DNA of 20,982 bases from Desulfovibrio sp. (GTDB lineage: Bacteria > Desulfobacterota > Desulfovibrionia > Desulfovibrionales > Desulfovibrionaceae). The notes under the pieces were generated by a model, which ran no database searches, was not told the origin of the DNA, and saw only the letters and a list, made by a program, of their open reading frames with translations. Location: assembly GCA_003512875.1 (NCBI GenBank), contig DONZ01000207.1:1-20982 (forward strand), written 5' to 3'. Below, piece after piece: positions 1-7,205 of the stretch. Position 1 is the stretch's first letter, and each line of letters opens with the position of its first letter. Both the position numbers and the translations under genes were made by a program.

Positions 1-936
1 GCTTTCACGCCTGAAAGCGTTCTTATCCAAACCGGAGGCAAGCCTGTCATCGCCAAATTTCTGCTCGGCTTCATGAACGAGGGCGACGAAGTCCTGTTCC
101 CGAACCCCGGTTTTCCGATTTATGAATCATTTATCGAATTTCTAGGCGGAACGGCGAAACCCTATGGCTTTTTGGAAACGGAACGGGGATACGCCATTGA
201 CATTGAAGCCTTGGAAAAAGCCATTACCCCGAAAACGACCTGTATCATCGTCAATGACTTTCAAAACCCTACGGGATCGGAAGCAAGCAAGGAAGAACGT
301 GAAAAACTGGCGGAACTGATTTTAAAACATAATTTGACGGCGCTCATAGACGAGGCGTATTTCGATATCCGCTACGAGGGAAAATCAACGTCCGTTTTAG
401 AAATTGAGGAAGTCCGCGAACATTGCGTCCTGCTTTACACGTTTTCCAAAAAATTCGCCATGACCGGCTGGCGCGTGGGAGCGATGATCGCACCTGAAAA
501 ATATATCCCGCAGCTTTCAAAACTCAATGTCAACATAGAATCGTGCACCCCGCATTTCACCCAATACGGCGCTTTGGCTGCCCTCTCCCTGCCTGAAAGC
601 GAAAATAAGAAAATCATTGACGAGCTGCGCATACGCCGTGATTTGGCGGTAACATTGCTCAACGAAGTTGACGGCGTCCACTGTCCGAGTCCGAACTGCG
701 CTTTTTATCTGTATCCCAATGTGACCAAACTCATGGCGAAAAAAGGCTTCGGCGGCGATTACGCCGCATTTGCGGAAGATGTGCTTGTAAAGACAGGTGT
801 TTCTTTTTGCACCCGCGAACATTTCGGCAAAAAGCAAGCCCATGAAACGGAAAACTTCATCCGCCTGGCTTTTTCCGGCGTCAATGCGGAACAAATCGCA
901 AAAGCCTGCAAGGCGTTAAAAGAATACGCCAGCTGA
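1..936 (+). CDS. Pyridoxal-phosphate aminotransferase, class I/II (5' truncated by window edge)
   Basis: The reading frame is open from the first base, so the gene starts upstream and only the C-terminal ~311 residues are visible. It is a fold-type I PLP aminotransferase of the aspartate/aromatic family. Visible marks are the substrate- and cofactor-binding stretch FQNPTGS, the DEAYFDI segment whose Asp contacts the PLP ring nitrogen, and the Schiff-base lysine motif YTFSKKFAMTGWRVG with Lys followed by the GWRVG phosphate-binding arginine. A C-terminal RLAFSG segment carries the usual carboxylate-binding Arg. Members of this family transfer amino groups between amino acids and 2-oxo acids; the substrate cannot be told from sequence. 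An internal ATG at base 73 is not the real start, because conserved family sequence lies upstream of it. No intrinsic terminator of the usual shape follows; a T-stem-A hairpin lies 60 bases downstream. Confidence 0.9.
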   Translation, partial: AFTPESVLIQTGGKPVIAKFLLGFMNEGDEVLFPNPGFPIYESFIEFLGGTAKPYGFLETERGYAIDIEALEKAITPKTTCIIVNDFQNPTGSEASKEEREKLAELILKHNLTALIDEAYFDIRYEGKSTSVLEIEEVREHCVLLYTFSKKFAMTGWRVGAMIAPEKYIPQLSKLNVNIESCTPHFTQYGALAALSLPESENKKIIDELRIRRDLAVTLLNEVDGVHCPSPNCAFYLYPNVTKLMAKKGFGGDYAAFAEDVLVKTGVSFCTREHFGKKQAHETENFIRLAFSGVNAEQIAKACKALKEYAS

Positions 937-995
937 ACGGATACCGCTTTTAAAACCGCTTATTGATACTATGACGATACCATGCCTGATTAATG

Positions 996-1030
996 TTTTT
1001 TGTCCGCAAAGATATTGCGGACAAAAAAAA
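996..1030. repeat. Perfect 14-bp inverted repeat with T-rich outer 5' arm and A-rich outer 3' arm
   Basis: TTTTTTGTCCGCAA (996-1009) is followed by a 5-base loop AGATA and the exact complement TTGCGGACAAAAAA (1015-1028), with two further A residues. Because the arms begin with T and end with A, neither strand has a U-tract after the hairpin, so it does not have the shape of an intrinsic terminator in either direction. It lies between the aminotransferase end and the flavoprotein promoter region, and may be an operator, an mRNA-end stabilising hairpin or a small repeat element. Confidence 0.6.
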
Positions 1031-1138
1031 CACGGTACAAAAACTTCCGCCGCCGAAAAGCGTGTTTGACGGTGAAAAGTCCAAACCCTTATCTCTGAAA
1101 AATGAAAATATCAGGCAAGTTTTTTCAAAAAACGTGTA

Positions 1139-1166
1139 TTGTCTTCCCAACGGCTTTTAGTAAAGT
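1139..1166 (+). promoter_or_regulatory. Candidate sigma-70-like promoter for the flavoprotein/hydrolase pair
   Basis: TTGTCT (1139-1144) and TAAAGT (1161-1166) are separated by 16 bases and lie 24 bases before the ATG at 1190. Each hexamer matches consensus at four of six positions, so this is a modest candidate. A short palindrome GTTTTTTCAAAAAAC (1119-1133) lies just upstream of the -35. Confidence 0.3.
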
Positions 1167-1189
1167 GAGAAAAACGAAAAGGAGCTGAC

Positions 1190-1729
1190 ATGGGTAAAAA
1201 CGTTTTAATACTTTCGGCAAGCCCGAGGAAAAACGGCAATTCCGAAACCCTTGCCGACGCTTTCATACGCGGCGCGGAAGAAGCCGGGAATACTGCTGAA
1301 AAAATCTGCTTATACGATAAAAACATCGGTTTTTGCAAGGGCTGTCTTTCCTGCCAAAAAACAAGACGCTGCACAATCCAAGACGACGCGGACACCATTA
1401 TTGGAAAAATGAAACAAGCAGATGTCCTGGTGTTCGCAACCCCGATTTATTATTATGAAATGTGCGGACAAATGAAAACCATGCTTGACAGGACAAATCC
1501 GCTGTACGGCACGGATTATCTTTTTCGGGACATTTATCTTCTTGCGGCTGCCGCCGAAGATGGCGGACATGCCGCCGACGGTGCCGTGCAAGGACTTTCA
1601 GGCTGGACAGCGTGCTATCCGAAATCCCGTTTAGCAGGCGTTGTCTTTTGCGGCGGAGTGAATGCCGTTGGAGAAATCAAAGGAAACAGAAAACTCATTG
1701 AAGCCTATGAAATGGGCAAAAATGTTTAG
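1190..1729 (+). CDS. NAD(P)H-dependent FMN oxidoreductase, iron-sulfur-flavoprotein-like
   Basis: A 179-residue flavodoxin-fold protein. The N-terminal beta-strand and FMN phosphate loop are visible as LILSASPRKNGNS (residues 6-18). Four cysteines follow at 49, 52, 55 and 61, spaced C-x2-C-x2-C-x5-C, which matches the compact cluster motif of iron-sulfur flavoproteins (Isf). TPIYYYEM in the middle is the second FMN-contact loop of the NADPH-dependent FMN reductase family. Many relatives keep only some of these cysteines, so cluster binding is inferred, not shown. Family members move electrons from NAD(P)H or ferredoxin to quinones, nitro compounds or oxygen; the substrate here is unknown. The ATG has a good ribosome-binding site, AAAAGGAG, five bases upstream. 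The stop codon overlaps the ribosome-binding site of the next gene, so the two are probably one operon. Confidence 0.85.
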   Translation: MGKNVLILSASPRKNGNSETLADAFIRGAEEAGNTAEKICLYDKNIGFCKGCLSCQKTRRCTIQDDADTIIGKMKQADVLVFATPIYYYEMCGQMKTMLDRTNPLYGTDYLFRDIYLLAAAAEDGGHAADGAVQGLSGWTACYPKSRLAGVVFCGGVNAVGEIKGNRKLIEAYEMGKNV

Positions 1730-1738
1730 GAGCAAACT

Positions 1739-2848
1739 ATGAAACGCACGCTTATGGGATTATTTTTTATCGCAGGGCTTTTTCTGGCTTTGAACGCCGC
1801 CGCCGCGGCGCCTAAAAATGCCGCAAACTTAAAAGGAACAGTGATCATGAAAACAAAAGAACTGAACTTAACGGATGAATGGGACAAAACCTTTCCTAAA
1901 AGCGAAAAGGTAAACCACAAAAAAGTAACGTTCGTCAACCGCTACGGCATACCACTGGCAGCCGACGTATACGAACCCAAAAATGCCAAAGGAAAATTGC
2001 CCGCCCTTGCGGTGAGCGGTCCTTTCGGGGCGGTGAAAGAGCAGGCTTCCGGACTTTACGCCCAGACAATGGCGGAAAGAGGCTTTTTAACGCTTGCCTT
2101 CGACCCCTCTTATACGGGCGAAAGCGGCGGCGAACCGCGCAATGTGGCTTCTCCGGACATCAATACGGAAGATTTCATGGCTGCCGTTGATTTTCTTTCC
2201 GTGCAGAAAAACGTCGACCCTGATCAAATCGGCATAATCGGCATTTGCGGTTTCGGAGGCTTGGCATTGAACGCGGCGGCTTTGGACACGCGCATAAAAG
2301 CGACAGTCACGTCCACAATGTACGATATGACCCGCGTTACCGCCAATGGCTATTTTGACAATGAAAACAGCGAAGAAGCAAGGTATGAAAAGCGCAAAGC
2401 CATGAGTTTGCAGCGTACGGAAGACTATAAAAACGGTGTTTATGCAAGCGCGGGAGCTTTGCCTGATATTGCGCCCGACGGCGCACCTCAATTTTTAATT
2501 GATTATATCGGCTATTACCGCAACCGGGAAAGAGGATTTCATCCCCGCTCCCAAGGGGAGGGACTCGGCTGGAACGCAACGGGCTGCGAATCCTTTCTCA
2601 ACATGCCTATCTTGCAGTACAGCAACGAAATACGCAGCGCCGTTCTTATCATCCACGGCGAAAAAGCCCATTCCTGCTATTTCAGCAAAGACGCTTATGC
2701 GAACATGATAAAAAACAATCCTCACAAAGACAACAAGGAGCTTCTGCTCATCCCCGATGCCGTGCACACGGATTTATACGACAGGACGGACATCATTCCC
2801 TTTGACACGATAGAAACGTTTTTCAGAAAAAATTTAACACAAAAATAA
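1739..2848 (+). CDS. Exported alpha/beta hydrolase, dienelactone-hydrolase/S15-like family
   Basis: A 369-residue protein with a typical signal peptide: Lys/Arg at residues 2-3, a hydrophobic core, then Ala-rich sequence with a probable signal peptidase I site near residue 24. No lipobox cysteine is seen. The rest is an alpha/beta hydrolase. An oxyanion-region GPFGAVKEQ motif is near residue 94, and the nucleophile elbow GICGFGG puts a cysteine at residue 170 where serine is more usual. His343, in PDAVHTD near the C terminus, is the likely catalytic histidine, and IHGEKAH supplies a likely acidic residue. Dienelactone hydrolases use a cysteine nucleophile in this way. The natural substrate is unknown. 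The gene starts nine bases after the flavoprotein stop, with TAGGAG as ribosome-binding site, and a terminator follows. Its cell location (periplasm or outside) differs from its cytoplasmic operon partner. Confidence 0.85.
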   Translation: MKRTLMGLFFIAGLFLALNAAAAAPKNAANLKGTVIMKTKELNLTDEWDKTFPKSEKVNHKKVTFVNRYGIPLAADVYEPKNAKGKLPALAVSGPFGAVKEQASGLYAQTMAERGFLTLAFDPSYTGESGGEPRNVASPDINTEDFMAAVDFLSVQKNVDPDQIGIIGICGFGGLALNAAALDTRIKATVTSTMYDMTRVTANGYFDNENSEEARYEKRKAMSLQRTEDYKNGVYASAGALPDIAPDGAPQFLIDYIGYYRNRERGFHPRSQGEGLGWNATGCESFLNMPILQYSNEIRSAVLIIHGEKAHSCYFSKDAYANMIKNNPHKDNKELLLIPDAVHTDLYDRTDIIPFDTIETFFRKNLTQK

Positions 2849-2868
2849 CATAATCCATATTGCCTTGT

Positions 2869-2900
2869 AAAAAGCCGTCCGAAGCAGGGCGGCTTTTTTT
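2869..2900 (+). terminator. Intrinsic terminator after the alpha/beta hydrolase
   Basis: GCCGTCC (2874-2880) pairs with GGGCGGC (2887-2893) through one G-U pair around a GAAGCA loop, and a run of seven T follows (2894-2900). It lies about 20 bases after the hydrolase stop. Confidence 0.85.
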
Positions 2901-3260
2901 AAACGGGATTTTTGGTCCGCAAAATTTTCCGCCGGATTTTTTGCCGCATATCAACCGCTCTTCGGATTTTCAAACAATCATTTCAATAAACCGGACAAAC
3001 TTCGCCCGGAAAAACAACGCCGTCCCGCCGTTAAAATTTCCAGCCGCGGAAATTTGCGAAGAGAACATACGGAAAAAATACATTGCTGCAGCATGGCAGA
3101 CGGTTATAAAAAAACGGGGTATCGGCACATAAGAAAATTTTTTATCATACTGTAAAAAATATCGCAAAAAACAAGCCATGGTTTCACCATGATTTCAAAC
3201 CGTCAATCAATAAAAAGAAGCCGTTGACAATAAAAAGCAATGAGCGAATAAACGAATACC
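2901..3260. other. Non-coding AT-rich gap between convergent terminators
   Basis: I see no supportable gene here. Open frames exist on both strands (2860-3132 plus, 2970-3179 minus), but the first starts inside the terminator hairpin, neither has a ribosome-binding site, and their translations resemble no family known to me. A lone TTGACA near 3223 has no matching -10 element. Confidence 0.5.
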
Positions 3261-3261
3261 G

Positions 3262-3304
3262 GCAATAAAAAAGCACACAGGTTGCATTTTCCCTGCGTGC
3301 TTTT
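3262..3304 (-). terminator. Intrinsic terminator of the RRM protein gene
   Basis: AAAAGCACACAGG (3269-3281) and CCTGCGTGCTTTT (3292-3304) form a 13-bp stem with a single A-C mismatch and a 10-base loop. Read on the minus strand, the stem is followed by CTTTTTTATT, a good U-tract, placing it about 40 bases after the minus-strand stop. It could also stop plus-strand transcription. Confidence 0.85.
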
Positions 3305-3344
3305 CGCATATCAAAAATCGCCCAATCGTACGGCAATTAAAAAA

Positions 3345-3599
3345 TTACTTTTCTTTTCTGGGATTTGCTTCATTCACTTTGAGAGTACGTCCGCCATATT
3401 CGGAAGCATTCAATTTTTCTATCGCTTTAAGAGCTTCCTCATCTTCCATTTCAACAAAACCGAAACCTTTCGGTTTGCCGGTGTCACGGTCATGAATAAG
3501 CTTGGTTGAAAGCACGGAACCGAATTGTTCAAAGAGCTGTTTTAATTGTTCTTCTGATGTTGACCATGGTAAATTACCCACATAAATTGACTTAGCCAT
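3345..3599 (-). CDS. Small RRM-domain RNA-binding protein
   Basis: An 84-residue protein made of a single RNA recognition motif and a short basic tail. The two RNA-contact motifs are present: RNP2 IYVGNL at residues 5-10 and RNP1 KGFGFVEM at residues 44-51, with aromatic residues at Tyr6, Phe46 and Phe48 for base stacking. It matches in length and layout the bacterial RRM proteins of the cyanobacterial Rbp and proteobacterial RNP-1 type, which bind single-stranded RNA in the cytoplasm and are in some cases cold-induced. The target RNA is unknown. The start is supported by AGAGGA upstream of the ATG, and the gene stands alone with its own terminator. The ~35 bases next to its start on the other strand are AT-rich and probably its 5' leader. 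Confidence 0.93.
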   Translation of the reverse strand: MAKSIYVGNLPWSTSEEQLKQLFEQFGSVLSTKLIHDRDTGKPKGFGFVEMEDEEALKAIEKLNASEYGGRTLKVNEANPRKEK

Positions 3600-4022
3600 T
3601 GGAAAATCCTCTCTTAAATTTGCCGAATAAAAATATTCTATATGTTAAATTTCGCACAAATTATCGTATTAGTCAAGTTTTAGCCTCATATTATGCCAAA
3701 CTTTTTACAAAAAAAGCACATCTTGAAAAAAATCACAAAATTCCGCTGAAAATTTCATGCCGTACCGTGTTCGGGCATGATGAAAAACACGGTTTTTGAA
3801 CAGAATAAAAACGCTATGACTGCTGACTTTCCGGGGGCAAACCGTTCAGGCGGCGCAATACGTCATGCAGGAAAACCGCACCCGCTCTTTATTTCTGCTT
3901 TCACCCCCTTATGCAGGCATTGTCTTGCCCGTCCTTTTTACCGCCCCTTTTCCGCCTTGCCCCCCCGCCCGAAGCACCTGCCGAAGCCGACGCATATTTT
4001 TCCTTTCATAAACGGACGTTGC
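3600..4022. other. Non-coding gap between the RRM gene and psd
   Basis: This divergent intergenic region holds the minus-strand leader and promoter of the RRM gene (not clearly resolved) and, at 3755-3793, interleaved inverted repeats listed separately. Open frames from 3777 and 3911 run into the psd region, but their upstream parts are rich in Pro/Cys/His, lack ribosome-binding sites, and lie upstream of the psd promoter, so I treat them as non-coding. Confidence 0.5.
3755..3798 (+). other. Interleaved inverted repeats; second stem is terminator-like
   Basis: Stem A is TCATGCC (3755-3761) with GGCATGA (3774-3780). Stem B is ACCGTGTT (3764-3771) with AACACGGT (3786-3793), followed by TTTT on the plus strand. 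The arms come in the order A5', B5', A3', B3', so the stems could be alternatives or form a pseudoknot. No plus-strand gene lies upstream for stem B to terminate. It may end a small RNA, but no promoter for one is clear. Confidence 0.45.
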
Positions 4023-4050
4023 TTGACAAAATCGCATATTCTTCTAAAAT
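4023..4050 (+). promoter_or_regulatory. Sigma-70-type promoter for psd
   Basis: A consensus -35 TTGACA (4023-4028) and -10 TAAAAT (4045-4050, five of six) are separated by 16 bases. Transcription would begin about 20 bases before the ATG at 4076, which supports that start over the longer open frame running upstream. Confidence 0.7.
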
Positions 4051-4075
4051 AAAAAAAACATTAAACGAGTTGACT

Positions 4076-4720
4076 ATGAAAAACGAATCCATAGGCATTG
4101 CGAAAGAGGGGTATCCCGTCATCGCTTTGCTTGCTGTAACGGCAGTAATTTTTGCAATATTCCAATGCTATTTGGGCGCACTGCTTTTTCTTGCGCTTTT
4201 GTGGTTCAGCGTTTACTTCTTCCGTGACCCCGAGCGTGTCGTGCCAAGCGCCGAAAACATAGCGGTAAGTCCCGCCGACGGTAAAATCATCCGTATTCAA
4301 AAAAAACAAGATCCTGTTTCCGGTGAAGAAAAAACATGCATTTCCATTTTCATGAATCTGTTCAGCGTGCATGTGAACAGAAGCCCCGTTTCCGGCACAT
4401 TGCAGAAAATCGCTTATTTTCCGGGCAAATTTCTTAATGCGTCTTTTGACAAGGCAAGCACGGACAATGAACGCTGCGCCTATCTTGTCACAGACGGGCA
4501 AGACAAGTCTTGGGTTTTTGTGCAGATCTCCGGACTTATCGCCCGCCGTATCGTTTGCCGCGCCGACGAAGGCGACACATTGAAACGCGGACAGCGTTTC
4601 GGACTTATCCGTTTCGGTTCACGGGTTGATTTGTATATTCCGGATGAGTATGAAAGCGCCGTGAAAATCGGCGAACAAGTTTTTGCGGGGCAAAGCGTCA
4701 TCGCAAAAAAACAAGGCTGA
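4076..4720 (+). CDS. psd: Phosphatidylserine decarboxylase proenzyme (short, archaeal-type)
   Basis: A 214-residue precursor that decarboxylates phosphatidylserine to phosphatidylethanolamine at the inner membrane. One or two membrane segments occupy roughly residues 17-50, then FRDPER and the conserved PADGKI motif, an [11 protein letters not shown] segment, and near the C terminus RFGSRVD. In this family self-cleavage at the Gly-Ser bond of that motif (Ser182 here) yields the pyruvoyl prosthetic group, leaving a C-terminal alpha chain of about 33 residues. Length fits the short class rather than the ~300-residue E. coli form. The frame is open further upstream to 3911, but the promoter at 4023-4050, absence of similarity before residue 1, and usual family length favour 4076; the ribosome-binding site there is weak. 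pssA follows 30 bases later, so substrate maker and consumer are together. Confidence 0.93.
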   Translation: MKNESIGIAKEGYPVIALLAVTAVIFAIFQCYLGALLFLALLWFSVYFFRDPERVVPSAENIAVSPADGKIIRIQKKQDPVSGEEKTCISIFMNLFSVHVNRSPVSGTLQKIAYFPGKFLNASFDKASTDNERCAYLVTDGQDKSWVFVQISGLIARRIVCRADEGDTLKRGQRFGLIRFGSRVDLYIPDEYESAVKIGEQVFAGQSVIAKKQG

Positions 4721-4750
4721 GCTCAAAAAACAAAACTATAAGGCAAAATT

Positions 4751-5521
4751 ATGACTGAACGGAAAAAACCGCATAAAGGCGTTTACGTGCTTCCCAACCT
4801 TTTTACGGCAGGAAGCTTGTTTGCGGCTTTTTTATGCGTGACATACTGCTTTAAAGGACAATTCCAAGCTGCAGCCCTTTCCATTTTCTTAAGCGCGGTT
4901 CTGGACGGACTGGACGGAAAAGTCGCCCGTCTGACCAATACGGCAAGCCAATTCGGCATCGAGTTTGACTCGTTGGCGGATATGGTCGCTTTCGGGCTTG
5001 CTCCCGGCGTGCTTGCGTGGACATGGCAATTGGAGGCGTACGGCAAACTGGGAACCGCCGTTTCCTTTTTGTTCGTGGCTTGCGCTGCGCTGCGTCTGGC
5101 GCGTTTCAATGTCGATGTCGCTGTTGTTTCCAAGCGTTTCTTCATCGGTCTGCCAAGTCCTGCGGCAGGCTGCACCTTAGCCGCCTTTGTGGTTTTCGTT
5201 CCTTATCTGCCTGAAAGTTTTTTACCGTATTTACCACAGTTCACGTTGTTTTTATGCATATTGGCGCCCCTTTTGATGGTGAGCCGCGTACGGTATTTTT
5301 CATTTAAAGAATACGGCTTTGTCAAAGAACATCCTTTCAGCGTTCTCGTTGCCGCCATGCTCATATTGATTCTGCTTTTCAGCGAGCCGTTTTTCTTCAT
5401 GTTCGCCGTCATTTTCGTTTATATCATCTGCGGTATCGTCTATACTTACGTATATATGCCAAACAGAAAGCACAGCCTATTGCGCCGGCTGCAAAAGTCA
5501 GGTGACGGCACTTGTGAATAA
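4751..5521 (+). CDS. pssA: CDP-diacylglycerol-serine O-phosphatidyltransferase
   Basis: A 256-residue integral membrane enzyme that condenses CDP-diacylglycerol with L-serine to give phosphatidylserine, the substrate of the Psd encoded just upstream. The CDP-alcohol phosphotransferase signature D-G-x2-A-R-x8-G-x3-D-x3-D is complete, beginning at Asp55 (DGKVAR...GIEFDSLAD); its aspartates bind the catalytic metals. About seven or eight hydrophobic segments follow the Bacillus-type PssA pattern rather than the peripheral E. coli type. A basic N terminus (TERKKPHKG) precedes the first segment, as is usual. The gene follows psd by 30 bases and probably shares its promoter; a hairpin terminator lies 33 bases after its stop. 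Confidence 0.94.
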   Translation: MTERKKPHKGVYVLPNLFTAGSLFAAFLCVTYCFKGQFQAAALSIFLSAVLDGLDGKVARLTNTASQFGIEFDSLADMVAFGLAPGVLAWTWQLEAYGKLGTAVSFLFVACAALRLARFNVDVAVVSKRFFIGLPSPAAGCTLAAFVVFVPYLPESFLPYLPQFTLFLCILAPLLMVSRVRYFSFKEYGFVKEHPFSVLVAAMLILILLFSEPFFFMFAVIFVYIICGIVYTYVYMPNRKHSLLRRLQKSGDGTCE

Positions 5522-5552
5522 AAAAATAAATAAATACAACATATTACATAAG

Positions 5553-5586
5553 TCGCCTGTCAAATATTTTTTGGCAGGCTTTTTTA
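5553..5586 (+). terminator. Hairpin with T-run between pssA and leuA
   Basis: GCCTGTC (5555-5561) pairs with GGCAGGC (5573-5579) including one G-U pair, around an AT-rich 11-base loop, followed by six T (5580-5585). It is probably the psd-pssA terminator. Since leuA starts only 27 bases later, either this terminator is leaky or leuA has a promoter upstream of it; a weak candidate, TTGTGA-N17-TACAAC, spans 5512-5540. In that case the hairpin would lie in the leuA leader. I see no leader peptide rich in leucine codons. Confidence 0.75.
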
Positions 5587-5612
5587 AAAACAACAGCCTG
5601 ACTGGAGGAGCT

Positions 5613-7142
5613 ATGAATAACAGAGTTTACATTTTTGACACGACGCTTCGCGACGGAGAGCAAAGCCCCGGAGCGACCATGAACCTGCAGGAAAAACTGC
5701 GCCTTGCGGAACAGCTTGAAAAACTCGGAGTCGACTGCATTGAAGCGGGTTTTCCCGCCTCAAGCCAAGGAGATTTTGAAGCTGTCAAAGCCATTGCGGA
5801 AAAAGTGAAAAACTGCCAGGTGGCAGGACTTGCCCGCTGTATGGAAAAAGATATCGAACGCACATGGGAAGCGATCAAAAACGCCAATCACCCCCGTATC
5901 CACACGTTTTTGGCGACTTCTCCCATTCACATGCAATACAAGCTCCGCAAAGAGCCCGAAGAAGTGTTGGCTATGATTGAAAAGGGAGTGAAATTCGCAA
6001 GAAGCCTTTGTCCGGTGGTGGAATTTTCAGCCGAAGACGCCTCCCGCTCCGACAAGGATTTTTTGGTGAAAGCCGCCGCAACCGCAATCAATGCCGGGGC
6101 GACCGTCATCAATTTGCCCGATACCGTGGGCTATGCGATTCCAAGCGATTACGCGGAACTCATCGGCTACGTGATTAAAAATTGCCCGGTATCGGACAAG
6201 GCGGTTTTCAGCGTGCATTGCCATGACGATTTAGGGTTGAGCGTTTCCAATACCTTGGCTGCCATCGGGGCGGGCGCAAGACAGGCGGAAGTCACTCTTT
6301 GCGGTATCGGGGAACGGGCGGGCAACACGTCCTTGGAAGAAGTCGTCATGGCGCTCAATGTGCGCAGGGATTTGTTCCATTTGGAAACCGGCATTGTCAA
6401 AGAACAGCTTTTCCCATCCTGCCGCCTGCTCTCCATGATCATAGGCAAGCCTATCCCCGCCAACAAAGCCATTATCGGGGGCAATGCGTTCGCCCACGAA
6501 TCAGGCATACACCAAGACGGCATGCTCAAAAACCGTGAAACCTATGAAATCATGACTCCGCAAAGTATCGGACGGATAAGTTCCGACATTGTGATAGGCA
6601 AGCATTCAGGACGCAATGCGGTGCGCAGCAAATTGGAAAGTTTGAACATCACCGATTTGACGGAAGAACAGTTCGAACAAATTTTCAATGCCATAAAAGC
6701 CCTTGCGGACAAGAAGAAAACCATTCATGACGAAGACATTGAATCCCTTGTCGTCGGCGAAGTCTACCGCATGCCCGACAGTTTCAAACTGCTTTCCGTT
6801 TCCGTGCACAGTTCTACGGATATTTTGCCCGCTACCGCCGCCATTTCTCTGGAAGTCAAAGGCGAGATAAAATGCAGGGCGGGGCTCGGGGTCGGTCCTA
6901 TCGATGCCGTGTTCAATGTCATTGCGGATATTCTGGAAAGAAGCCCCGAAGTGGAACGCTATGCCGTCAATGCCGTAACCGGCGGAACGGACGCCCAGGG
7001 CGAAGTGACCGTCACCCTTGCCGAAAACGGCATAACCGTTACGGGACGCGCCTCCCACCACGACATCATCACCTCCAGCGCCAAGGCTTACGTTGACGCG
7101 ATGAACCGCATAGTCCGCAAAGAAAAGGACGAAAATTACTAG
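5613..7142 (+). CDS. leuA: 2-isopropylmalate synthase
   Basis: A 509-residue enzyme for the first committed step of leucine synthesis: acetyl-CoA plus 2-oxoisovalerate to 2-isopropylmalate, in the cytoplasm. The N-terminal TIM barrel carries FDTTLRDGEQSPG (residues 6-18), and the metal-binding HCHDD with His202 and His204, followed by the GIGERAGN loop and the HESGIHQDG motif. After about residue 390 comes the LeuA allosteric domain that usually binds leucine; its presence, with the full ~510-residue length, suggests feedback inhibition. The frame is open upstream to 5502 inside pssA, but the ATG at 5613 has a strong GGAGGAG ribosome-binding site and gives the family N terminus, so I choose it. 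leuC follows after 63 bases. Confidence 0.96.
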   Translation: MNNRVYIFDTTLRDGEQSPGATMNLQEKLRLAEQLEKLGVDCIEAGFPASSQGDFEAVKAIAEKVKNCQVAGLARCMEKDIERTWEAIKNANHPRIHTFLATSPIHMQYKLRKEPEEVLAMIEKGVKFARSLCPVVEFSAEDASRSDKDFLVKAAATAINAGATVINLPDTVGYAIPSDYAELIGYVIKNCPVSDKAVFSVHCHDDLGLSVSNTLAAIGAGARQAEVTLCGIGERAGNTSLEEVVMALNVRRDLFHLETGIVKEQLFPSCRLLSMIIGKPIPANKAIIGGNAFAHESGIHQDGMLKNRETYEIMTPQSIGRISSDIVIGKHSGRNAVRSKLESLNITDLTEEQFEQIFNAIKALADKKKTIHDEDIESLVVGEVYRMPDSFKLLSVSVHSSTDILPATAAISLEVKGEIKCRAGLGVGPIDAVFNVIADILERSPEVERYAVNAVTGGTDAQGEVTVTLAENGITVTGRASHHDIITSSAKAYVDAMNRIVRKEKDENY

Positions 7143-7205
7143 TTGCAAGATTTTGAAAAATCAATAAGATATATACGTTATTCCGAGCTGTAAAAGGAGA
7201 TTAGA

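Noticed and set aside
517..894. Minus-strand frames within the aminotransferase and similar long antisense frames in leuA, leuC, pyrC, pyrB and the acyltransferases
   Set aside because: They are antisense or shifted shadows of conserved genes on the other strand or frame.
2860..3179. Short frames on both strands between the hydrolase and the RRM gene
   Set aside because: One starts within a terminator hairpin; neither has a ribosome-binding site or family resemblance.
3911..4075. N-terminal extension of Psd in the same open frame
   Set aside because: The extension contains the TTGACA/TAAAAT promoter, is Pro-rich and is absent from the family; the start at 4076 gives normal length.
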